Part shown: in pieces, positions 17,045 through 22,668 of the stretch | How positions within the stretch are numbered: position 1 is the stretch's first letter | Layout of the letters: each line of letters opens with the position of its first letter | Made by a program: the position numbers and the translations under genes | NCBI GenBank assembly: GCA_038222915.1 | Contig: JBBRHH010000024.1 | Coordinates: 1-22,668 of the forward strand | Direction of reading: 5' to 3' | Source of the DNA: JBBRHH01 sp038222915 | Lineage (GTDB): Bacteria; Planctomycetota; Phycisphaerae; Tepidisphaerales; Tepidisphaeraceae | Length of the DNA: 22,668 nucleotides | Notes under the pieces: model-generated | What the model saw: the letters and a program-made list of their open reading frames with translations, nothing else | The model's database searches: none | What the model was told of the DNA's origin: nothing

Positions 17045-17046
17045 AC
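17021..17046. promoter_or_regulatory. 8-bp perfect inverted repeat overlapping a -10-like box
   Basis: GTTCACAC (17021-17028) and GTGTGAAC (17039-17046) are perfect complements separated by 10 bases, as expected for a dimeric repressor operator. TATAGT (17035-17040) within it could be a -10 box, with TTGTGC (17010-17015) as a poor -35 at 19 bases. The repeat overlaps the stop of the upstream membrane-protein gene and lies about 155 bases before mraZ. It could also be a small hairpin in the transcript. Confidence 0.45.
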
Positions 17047-17140
17047 GTCCGATAATGCACACGGCCCGGCGGTTTTTCAGGGCCGCCGAGTGACAACCGA
17101 TCCATCACATCGAAAAAATCCAGCTCAGGACTTTAATTTG

Positions 17141-17168
17141 TTGACTGGTGGGGCAAAGTGGATAGGAT
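17141..17168 (+). promoter_or_regulatory. Promoter of mraZ
   Basis: TTGACT (17141-17146), a 16-base spacer, and TAGGAT (17163-17168) lie about 32 bases before the mraZ start. The -35 is near-consensus and the -10 matches at 4 of 6. The spacer contains two GTGGR boxes, so MraZ could block it directly. Confidence 0.6.
17148..17162 (+). promoter_or_regulatory. Probable MraZ operator: two GTGGR boxes in 10-bp phase
   Basis: GTGGG (17148-17152) and GTGGA (17158-17162) are spaced exactly 10 bases start to start. MraZ is known to bind direct TGGGN-type repeats with a 5-base spacer upstream of its own operon, and these sit between the -35 and -10 boxes of the mraZ promoter. Only two boxes are seen; characterised sites usually have three or more. 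Confidence 0.5.
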
Positions 17169-17199
17169 GCCCACATCGGAACCAGTCATTTGCAGGTAA

Positions 17200-17682
17200 G
17201 TGGGACAGAAAACCTTGGCCTTCTTTTACGGCGAGTTCGAGCTACCTCTGGACAGCAAGTTCCGGATAACAATTCCGGCTGAAGTCCGCAACGAGATGAT
17301 CGACAAAGAAAAAGACGGCGAAGCATTCTTCCTCATTACCGGAAAGAACCGAAAACTCTGGCTCTACCCAGAGAAGCCATATCGCGAAATGGCATCACAG
17401 CAGTCGGCCACGATCACACCATCGGATGAGATTTTGGCGCTGAACCGGCTGAAGTTTGCCATGGCCAAAAAGCTGTCGTGGGACACGCAAGGGCGAGCCC
17501 CACTCTCGGAAAAAACAAAAATTGCCGCCAACCTTGGCGACATCGTGGTCTTGATTGGAATGGTTGATCATATGGAAATATGGCAACCGGATCAATGGGA
17601 AGTTGAGAAGGAAAAGCTGCGAGAGAATCTGGGAGAAATTGAATCAAAGGCAGCGCCGATCACAAGAATATCGGCCGCCTAA
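17200..17682 (+). CDS. mraZ: Transcriptional regulator MraZ
   Basis: 160 residues, slightly longer than the usual 140-150 because of a C-terminal extension. It has two AbrB-like DNA-binding repeats: LDSKFRITIPAEVR near residues 17-30 and LDTQGRAPLS near 97, followed by VVLIGMVDHMEIW. The second DxxxR motif is present, but the normal IP after it is replaced by PL. The start is uncertain: GTG at 17200 has AGGT only about two bases upstream, while TTG at 17215 has GGGA (17202-17205) nine bases upstream and would give a start close to that of homologues. MraZ is a ring-forming regulator of division/wall genes. It is followed not by rsmH directly but by the long structured region. Confidence 0.93.
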   Translation: MGQKTLAFFYGEFELPLDSKFRITIPAEVRNEMIDKEKDGEAFFLITGKNRKLWLYPEKPYREMASQQSATITPSDEILALNRLKFAMAKKLSWDTQGRAPLSEKTKIAANLGDIVVLIGMVDHMEIWQPDQWEVEKEKLRENLGEIESKAAPITRISAA

Positions 17683-17704
17683 TAACGATAGAGGTCGGAG
17701 AAAG

Positions 17705-18258
17705 TGGCGGATCATGGATTGCCGGGCAGATCCGCCAAGTGGGTTTAGGAATGCCCGCCCCACGTCTGGTCCGAGAGACATATCCAGGGAAGGATGGGTC
17801 TCACGACATCAGTGAAAGTGTTGCTGAACTGCCTCTGTCAGCGCCAAGGACGGTGCGCGCCGACAGAAGCGGTTCAGTAACTCAAAAGTCGCCCTTCAGG
17901 CAAGGAAGGGGCCGCCGCAAGGAGGCAGCGGATAGAGGTTCACGCCGGGCTGCGAGCCAGGGACGGTTCGCAGACGGCAACTTAAGATGCTCCCGGGAAC
18001 CGGAGGTTCCTGGTTTTGGAGCGATGTCACGGATGGTGAAACATCGCTTCAGGTGTGTAAACGATTCTACAAAAGTCGTTTACGTCAGAGTCGTGCACGG
18101 TACCGCGGAGATCGTCAACGGATTGTACCCTCTCGCAAGGAGGGCTGGGCACGGATGCCCGCTCTGTGGTATCGCTATCGACGCGTCCGCTACGATGGAG
18201 AGTGTATAACCACTCACCGTTCATCGCCACCATAAAAAGCTTATGGGGCGAACAACGG
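17705..18258 (+). ncRNA. Candidate large structured RNA or leader between mraZ and rsmH, class unknown
   Basis: The 648 bases between mraZ and rsmH contain no convincing protein gene but a near-continuous row of hairpins on the plus strand. Examples: 17705-17713/17729-17737 (9 bp); 17820-17832/17869-17881 (13 bp with two G-U), enclosing 17835-17839/17862-17866; 17892-17897/17905-17910; 17911-17926 capped by a GCAA tetraloop; 17950-17958/17965-17973 (9 bp), itself inside GCCG/CGGC; 17993-18001/18005-18013 (9 bp); 18018-18027/18041-18050 (10 bp); 18057-18064/18076-18083 (8 bp); 18128-18144 with another GCAA loop; 18147-18151/18156-18160. I could not match it to RNase P RNA, tmRNA, 6S, or group I/II introns. 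It may be a stable RNA processed from the mraZ transcript or an attenuator controlling rsmH. Ends are estimates. Confidence 0.6.
18217..18258 (+). terminator. Long hairpin at the 3' edge of the structured region (terminator- or processing-like)
   Basis: CCATAA (18230-18235) pairs with TTATGG (18241-18246) over a five-base loop; CGCC (18225-18228) pairs with GGCG (18247-18250); GTT (18219-18221) pairs with AAC (18251-18253), or alternatively CCGTT with AACGG at the base. No T-run follows (the next bases are cctaatatac), so intrinsic termination is doubtful. It may mark the 3' end of the RNA or an RNase III site before rsmH. Confidence 0.35.
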
Positions 18259-18330
18259 CCTAATATACAAATTACCCGGTCCGTTCGCAAGCGTTGCAGG
18301 ACCTGCGCGACACCCCTACCCTCTGACCCC

Positions 18331-19233
18331 ATGAGCCTCCCCGTCGCCGGCCACGATCCGGTACTTCTGCGCGAAACGTTCCACTTCCTTCCACTTTCCT
18401 CCCCTCAGGTCCTAGTCGACTGCACTTTGGGCCGGGCGGGTCACGCCAGCGCCTACGCCAAACTTCTTGGACCGGGCGGTCTGCTGATTGGCCTTGATGT
18501 CGATCCACGCAATTTGGAATACGCGCAAGCCCGACTTGCTGATGCCCCCTGCCGGGTCCGTTTCTTTCACGCAAACTTTGCCGAGCTCCGAGATGTGCTC
18601 AGCGAACTCAAACTCACCCATGTCGATGGGATCTTGGCCGACCTGGGTGTTAGCACCAACCAGCTCTTCGAATCCGAGTATGGCCTTTCGTTTTCAAACC
18701 CCATGCCTCTGGACATGCGCCTCGACCCGCGCATCCGTCGATCGGCCGCGGATCTGGTCAACCATCTGCGCGAGGATGATCTGGCCAACGTCCTATATAT
18801 AAACGCCCAGGAACGCTATTCGCGTCGAATCGCCAAAAAGATTGGGGAGGCGCGCCGTGTTTCGCCGATTACCACTACGGACAGGCTGGCCGACATAGTG
18901 CGGTCAGCCCTAGCGCGACGGGGTGGAGCCCCGGAGAAGATTGATCCTGCAACCCGCACGTTTCTGGCCCTTCGGATGGAGGTCAACCAGGAGCTGCAAA
19001 ACCTGGAATCGCTGCTGAAGCAGGGACCGGGTTTTCTAGCGAAGGGCGGGCGGATGGCGGTGATCAGTTTTCAATCGATGGAAGATCGCGTGGTGAAGCA
19101 GGCGTTTCGGTCGGCGGAGCAGGCCGGGCTTGTCGCAGGATTGACGAAGAAGCCCATATCTCCAGCTGACGACGAGACTGCTGTTAATCCACGCAGCCGG
19201 TCAGCAAAACTCCGCGCAGTCGAAAAGCTTTAG
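18331..19233 (+). CDS. rsmH: 16S rRNA (cytosine(1402)-N(4))-methyltransferase RsmH (MraW)
   Basis: 300 residues, normal for the family. It N4-methylates C1402 in the decoding centre of 16S rRNA using SAM. Recognisable blocks: GHDPVLLRE, SAM loop DCTLGRAGHA (family DGTLGGGGH), ADLGVST, PLDMRLD, DPATRTFLALRMEVNQEL, ISFQSMEDRVVK and the tail NPRSRSAKLRA. The ATG at 18331 was chosen since homologues begin just before GHDPVLL; upstream in-frame codons from 18166 lie inside the structured region. No Shine-Dalgarno is visible before the ATG. A small stem GGTCC/GGACC (18278-18282/18299-18303) lies between the large hairpin and the start. Confidence 0.95.
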   Translation: MSLPVAGHDPVLLRETFHFLPLSSPQVLVDCTLGRAGHASAYAKLLGPGGLLIGLDVDPRNLEYAQARLADAPCRVRFFHANFAELRDVLSELKLTHVDGILADLGVSTNQLFESEYGLSFSNPMPLDMRLDPRIRRSAADLVNHLREDDLANVLYINAQERYSRRIAKKIGEARRVSPITTTDRLADIVRSALARRGGAPEKIDPATRTFLALRMEVNQELQNLESLLKQGPGFLAKGGRMAVISFQSMEDRVVKQAFRSAEQAGLVAGLTKKPISPADDETAVNPRSRSAKLRAVEKL

Positions 19234-19347
19234 GGTGGTTTGTGACAAATGGCATCGGCGCCTTTGTTGCACCGCCGCCCCTGTCGATAAACCGTAGTGA
19301 ACGATCGCGTTTGCGCGATTGCCACTCCCCTGCTGCTGAGGTGCGCC

Positions 19348-20295
19348 ATGACGCGAGAGACAAAAATCGGACTGCTGGTCGGCCTGGCCTTCATCATCGT
19401 GATTGGCATCCTGCTGGAGGATCACTTCTCGAGCATCAACGAGCCCAAGCCAGCGCCGCTTGCGGTCGTTGGGCCCAATGTTCGGGCAGGGACTGGGAAT
19501 CCGGGCGGCGACGGCGTCAGCACGTTGACTGCTCAGGAGGGTTCGCCCCGCAATGAAATCCAGACCGGGCATGAAAGCCAGCATCATGTGACCGAGATCA
19601 AGGGAAACGATTCGAAGCAGACGGCGCGGCCGGACAACGGCATTGCCGATGTCCGGGTTGGGCCGAGCGGAAACATTGATGCGGGCAATACGCACAAGAC
19701 CACTCAGCCGCAGGATGCGGGCCCGGCCCGGACTGTGACGCCGAATATTTCGAAAGGCGAAGGAACGGCCGACGATCTGACGGCATGGGCGAAGAATGCC
19801 GGCGAGCCGCTGGAGAAGGTTGATGCACACGGCCGTCGCGCTTCGGATCCCGCGCCGGCGGCGGGTACTCAGGAATATGTTGTTGTAGCTGGCGATAGCG
19901 TCTCGAAAATCGCCCGCAAGATATTTGGGACCGACACCAAGGCCAACCGCGAGGCGATCATCAAGGCGAATCCTTCGCTGCAACAGAATCCGGACAAGGT
20001 GATCGTTGGCCAGTCGTATGTGGTTCCGCTACCGGCCAACGCCGCTCCGGCACCCGCGCCCAAGACGGCGGAGTCGCATGCGACACCTACCGCTCCAGCG
20101 GCGACGGCCGAGAATTGGTACACGACTCAGCCAGGCGACAGCCTTTGGCGCATTGCCGTCGATCAGTGCGGGAATGCTTCCGCCGTCGCGGCCATCAAGC
20201 AACTCAACCCGGATCGATTCCCGAATGGCAGCACCAACGTGCAGGCGAACTGGAAGCTGCGTCTTCCGGCCAAGACAGTTGCCAGCGGAAATTAA
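19348..20295 (+). CDS. Membrane-anchored double-LysM protein
   Basis: 315 residues from the ATG at 19348, with GAGGTG just upstream; a GTG at 19297 in frame would place polar residues before the membrane segment. A single N-terminal transmembrane helix (about 8-23, GLLVGLAFIIVIGILL) anchors the protein. A long low-complexity Gly/Pro/Thr/Asn-rich linker follows (about 30-175), then two LysM domains at about 177-226 (YVVVAGDSVSKIARKIFG) and 257-307 (YTTQPGDSLWRIA), separated by a Pro/Ala linker. LysM modules bind peptidoglycan glycan strands, so it probably tethers membrane to wall or positions a partner. Its place between rsmH and the ftsL-like gene suggests a division or wall role. No enzymatic domain is seen. 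Confidence 0.9.
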   Translation: MTRETKIGLLVGLAFIIVIGILLEDHFSSINEPKPAPLAVVGPNVRAGTGNPGGDGVSTLTAQEGSPRNEIQTGHESQHHVTEIKGNDSKQTARPDNGIADVRVGPSGNIDAGNTHKTTQPQDAGPARTVTPNISKGEGTADDLTAWAKNAGEPLEKVDAHGRRASDPAPAAGTQEYVVVAGDSVSKIARKIFGTDTKANREAIIKANPSLQQNPDKVIVGQSYVVPLPANAAPAPAPKTAESHATPTAPAATAENWYTTQPGDSLWRIAVDQCGNASAVAAIKQLNPDRFPNGSTNVQANWKLRLPAKTVASGN

Positions 20296-20317
20296 GCCCT
20301 GAGCCGAGCCCCCTGCC

Positions 20318-20608
20318 ATGGTCAAACTACTCATCTGTCTTTTGAGCGGACTGCTGATCGCCATCGCGCAACTTCAGTTGCGGCAGCAGCGGCTTGATCT
20401 GAACTATCAGGCCAACCAGCTTCACAACCAGATTGAGGCGCGGCAGGCCAAGCTGTGGAATCAACAGATGCAGATCTCCCTGTACACCGCGCCCAATGCA
20501 ATCGCCCATACGGTTGGCGTATTGCCGGTGAAGCTGGTGCCGCAAGGCCAGGGCCCGCAGAAATCTCCTGACTGGATTCACGCGTCGGCCAACCCGGATG
20601 CGGAATAG
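20318..20608 (+). CDS. ftsL: FtsL-like small bitopic membrane protein
   Basis: 96 residues with the FtsL layout: a very short cytoplasmic start, one transmembrane helix (about 3-20), a Gln/Leu-rich coiled-coil stretch (about 20-52, LRQQRLDLNYQ, IEARQAKLWNQQMQI), then a short tail including APNAIAHTVG, comparable to the PERIEEIA turn of FtsL. FtsL forms a complex with FtsB and FtsQ that activates septal peptidoglycan synthesis. Sequence identity in this family is always low; the call rests mainly on topology and on lying downstream of mraZ and rsmH. The usual next gene ftsI is absent. A generic small coiled-coil membrane protein is the alternative. Confidence 0.65.
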   Translation: MVKLLICLLSGLLIAIAQLQLRQQRLDLNYQANQLHNQIEARQAKLWNQQMQISLYTAPNAIAHTVGVLPVKLVPQGQGPQKSPDWIHASANPDAE

Positions 20609-20616
20609 AATCGGTC

Positions 20617-21039
20617 ATGTCCAACACACAGGTCTTCGGTGGCTTGGAACGATTTCGCGCGCCGCTGCGTTGGCTGGCGGCGATCGGATTTCTGCTGGCA
20701 GGCGCTAAACACTTTTATAGAGCGGAGTTTTACCGGCAGATCGTACCGCCGATGTTTCCGTCGCCTGCGGCGCTAATTGCCATCAGGGGCGTGGTTGAGA
20801 TTATCGGTGGAGTGGGCTTGTTGATTCCGAGGCTTCGACGCGCGGCCGGTTGGGGGTTGATTGCGCTGCTGATCGCAGTGTTTCCGGCCAATATTTACAT
20901 GGCGATCTCGCCCAGGTTTGCGGAGCAACTGCATTTTCAGCCCTGGGTGCTGTGGCTGCGGTTGCCGATGCAGGTTTTGTTTATCTGGTGGATCTGGTTT
21001 GTCGCGCTTGCTTCATCGGGCCGTTCCAACTTGAATTGA
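20617..21039 (+). CDS. DoxX-like four-helix membrane protein
   Basis: 140 residues with four hydrophobic segments (WLAAIGFLLAGAKHF, ALIAIRGVVEIIGGVGLLI, WGLIALLIAVFPANIYMAI, VLWLRLPMQVLFIWWIWF). The pattern GxxHF near the first helix, RGVVEIIGGVGLL and FPANIYMA is characteristic of the DoxX/DoxD-like superfamily, whose members are membrane proteins of mostly unknown, sometimes redox-related, function. It begins eight bases after the ftsL-like stop and ends four bases before the next GTG, so it is probably translated with its neighbours. Confidence 0.82.
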   Translation: MSNTQVFGGLERFRAPLRWLAAIGFLLAGAKHFYRAEFYRQIVPPMFPSPAALIAIRGVVEIIGGVGLLIPRLRRAAGWGLIALLIAVFPANIYMAISPRFAEQLHFQPWVLWLRLPMQVLFIWWIWFVALASSGRSNLN

Positions 21040-21043
21040 TCGC

Positions 21044-21895
21044 GTGAAACATCTGAAGATAGCTCTGATTTTTCTGATCGCTGCGATGGCCGGCTGCACC
21101 AAGTTTCAGGTGCTGGACGCGGTCGTTCCTTCGTGCGGATATACGCGTACTTCAAATCTCGCGTATGGCGAACTGCCGGTTCAGAAGCTGGATGTGTACA
21201 CGCCTTCCTGTGCAAAGAAGCCTGCCCGAGTGGTGGTCTTTTTTTATGGCGGGAACTGGCAGACCGGATCGAAGGAAGATTATCGCTTTGTGGCGCAGGC
21301 GCTCGCTTCGCGCGGGTTTGTGGCGGTGATGCCGGATTACACGCGGTATCCGGCTGGTCAGTTTCCGGCATTTATGGTGGATGGCGCGCTTGCGGTTCGA
21401 TGGACGCTGGAGAACGCGGCGCGCTTTGGGGGCGATCCGAAGCATATTTATCTGATGGGGCATTCCGCGGGAGCGCATATCGCTGCGCTGCTTACGCTTG
21501 ATCCGCATTATCTGAAGGACGCGGGGGTTGAACGGTCGGCGATCCGTGGGACGGTCGCGCTTTCGGGGCCTTATGACTTTGTGCCCGGTCCGGATGACCG
21601 GCCGGCGTTTGGGATGGCGCGGGACAGCGTCACTCCCGATCCGGCGATCGAGCCGATTCATTTTGTCGATGGGCATGCGCAGCCCATGCTGCTGATCCAT
21701 GGACTGAAGGACCAAACCGTCGGCGCGGACAACGCGGTTCGACTTGCAGAACGGATCCGTGAAAAGGGTGGCGAGGTGCGCTACATTGCCTATCCCGACC
21801 GCGCGCATGTTGGCGTTGTGCTTTCGCTTGCCTGGCCATTCCGATGGCTCGCGCCAACGCTGGATGATTCTGCCTCGTTCATTAACTCGCATTAG
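21044..21895 (+). CDS. Alpha/beta hydrolase lipoprotein (carboxylesterase/BD-FAE-like)
   Basis: 283 residues from a GTG at 21044, four bases after the DoxX-like stop. The signal peptide ends with lipobox AAMAGC (Cys18). The alpha/beta hydrolase fold shows an oxyanion strand VVFFYGGNW (Tyr-Gly-Gly in place of His-Gly-Gly), nucleophile elbow GHSAGAH, acid in HGLKDQTV and catalytic His in DRAHVG. This resembles kynurenine-formamidase/carboxylesterase-type hydrolases (the BD-FAE group). It is predicted to be anchored outside the cytoplasm. Substrate unknown. Confidence 0.9.
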   Translation: MKHLKIALIFLIAAMAGCTKFQVLDAVVPSCGYTRTSNLAYGELPVQKLDVYTPSCAKKPARVVVFFYGGNWQTGSKEDYRFVAQALASRGFVAVMPDYTRYPAGQFPAFMVDGALAVRWTLENAARFGGDPKHIYLMGHSAGAHIAALLTLDPHYLKDAGVERSAIRGTVALSGPYDFVPGPDDRPAFGMARDSVTPDPAIEPIHFVDGHAQPMLLIHGLKDQTVGADNAVRLAERIREKGGEVRYIAYPDRAHVGVVLSLAWPFRWLAPTLDDSASFINSH

Positions 21896-21912
21896 CCGGA
21901 TCGGACCACCCA

Positions 21913-22668
21913 ATGAATACGTTTGAGGTCATCGCGGTTCTCGTCACCCTTACCGCTGTCTGTAGCTACATCAACTATCGTTATATCCACATGCACACGA
22001 CTATCGGCGTGATGCTCATCGCGCTGGTGATGTCGCTGGTGATCATTCTGCTGGGCGATTTCGCCGTCGGCGTGCGCGCATGGGCGACGGAATTACTCGA
22101 GCATGTCGACTTCAACCATGCACTTTTGCAGTGGATGCTGGGGGCTTTGCTGTTCGCGGGATCCCTGCATGTTGACTTGACGGAGTTGTCCCGGCAGCGC
22201 GTCGCTGTTGCACTGTTGGCGACGGCGGGAACGGCGGCTTCGATGTTTGTTGTGGCCGGACTGTCGCGCGCCGCGCTGCCGCTGGTTGGTCTGCCGCTGC
22301 CGATCATTTACTGCCTGCTGTTTGGCGCAATCATCTCGCCGACGGATCCGGTGGCGGTGCTGGCGATCATGAAAACGGCAGGCGCGCCCAAGAGCATCGA
22401 GACGCGCGTGGCGGGTGAATCACTCTTCAACGATGGGATCGGCGTTGTGCTGTTTGTCTCACTGCTGGGTGTCGTTCAGGAGGGGCATATGGCGGGGCCG
22501 GGAAAAATAGCGATTGATTTATGCCGGCAGGTGATCGGAGGCGGAGTCGTCGGATTTCTCGCGGGCGCCACCGCCTATCAGCTTCTCAAGCGGGTCAATG
22601 ATTACCAGATCGAAGTGTTGATGACACTGGCGCTGGTCATGGGGGGTTATGCGCTGGCGGAGGCGGTG
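21913..22668 (+). CDS. CPA1-family Na+/H+ antiporter (3' end outside window)
   Basis: The first 252 codons are open to the right edge from the ATG at 21913. Repeated hydrophobic helices are seen, with the CPA1 signature SPTDPVAVLAIMK (the ion-binding region, normally with a conserved Asp) and GESLFNDGIGVVLF (the second conserved Asp region). Members exchange sodium, or sometimes potassium, for protons in the inner membrane. It starts 17 bases after the hydrolase gene. About half of the typical length is missing. Confidence 0.93.
   Translation, partial: MNTFEVIAVLVTLTAVCSYINYRYIHMHTTIGVMLIALVMSLVIILLGDFAVGVRAWATELLEHVDFNHALLQWMLGALLFAGSLHVDLTELSRQRVAVALLATAGTAASMFVVAGLSRAALPLVGLPLPIIYCLLFGAIISPTDPVAVLAIMKTAGAPKSIETRVAGESLFNDGIGVVLFVSLLGVVQEGHMAGPGKIAIDLCRQVIGGGVVGFLAGATAYQLLKRVNDYQIEVLMTLALVMGGYALAEAV

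Noticed and set aside
17739..18209. A 156-codon open frame, and an 82-codon frame at 17987-18235, within the mraZ-rsmH gap
   Set aside because: Both lack a ribosome-binding site and recognisable domains, are rich in Arg and Ser as expected from random reading of GC-rich DNA, and run through the hairpins. Structured RNA explains the region better.
17683..18330. RNase P RNA (rnpB), tmRNA or a self-splicing intron in the mraZ-rsmH gap
   Set aside because: The universal RNase P P4 strands (GGAAAGTCC-like near the 5' end and ACAGAA...GGCTTA near the 3' end) are not in the right places on either strand; ACAGAA occurs once, but inside a hairpin near the 5' third. There is no tRNA-like CCA end or tag frame, no group II domain V, and no clear group I core.
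18166..18330. An N-terminal extension of RsmH from the GTG at 18166
   Set aside because: The added 55 residues resemble no RsmH sequence and would overlap the 3' hairpins; homologues start next to GHDPVLL.
1..22668. CRISPR arrays, insertion sequences, prophage or integrase genes
   Set aside because: No regularly spaced repeats, transposase or integrase motifs, or flanking direct repeats were seen on either strand.

Overview
The window looks like a chromosomal segment from a GC-rich (around 60%) Gram-negative-type bacterium, most plausibly a planctomycete of the Phycisphaerae type. This is inferred from gene content: a PEP-CTERM protein, many lipoproteins and secreted proteins without known domains, an acetylxylan-esterase-like hydrolase, a WXG100-like protein, a Hen1/Pnkp RNA-repair locus, and a division/wall cluster reduced to mraZ, rsmH and an ftsL-like gene. 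No rRNA, tRNA or tmRNA gene, CRISPR array or insertion sequence was seen.

Left end (1-2509, minus strand): a sugar-type ABC importer operon, with a lipoprotein binding protein followed by a double-ATPase subunit that runs off the left edge. Divergent from it (2690-5879, plus strand) are a secreted YyaL/DUF255 thioredoxin-fold protein, a small WXG100-like protein, and a PEP-CTERM protein closed by a good hairpin terminator.

RNA-repair locus (6006-10509): hen1, a small unrecognised gene and pnkp are joined by 4-base or near overlaps. Two things are unusual. The hen1 reading frame carries an in-frame TAA after codon 80, in an otherwise intact sequence. The 158-residue gene placed exactly between hen1 and pnkp has lower GC and shows a PD...ExK nuclease-like pattern. 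Together they suggest an RNA-repair operon with an added, possibly damaging, enzyme and a split or damaged Hen1.

Middle (10664-17044): a large secreted alpha/beta hydrolase with a second, apparently dead hydrolase half; three tandem paralogous secreted proteins of unknown function sharing a helical HEAT-like C-terminal half; and a multi-pass membrane protein.

Wall/division region (17021-20608): an inverted repeat and a promoter with two 10-bp-phased GTGGR boxes (probable MraZ operator) precede mraZ. Between mraZ and rsmH lies about 650 bases without a credible protein gene, packed with well-formed hairpins, two of them capped by GCAA tetraloops. I read this as a large structured RNA or leader that I cannot assign to a known class. 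After rsmH come a LysM protein and an ftsL-like gene, but the usual ftsI/mur genes do not follow.

Right end (20617-22668): a DoxX-like membrane protein, a lipoprotein alpha/beta hydrolase, and the first 252 codons of a CPA1-type sodium/proton antiporter that leaves the window.
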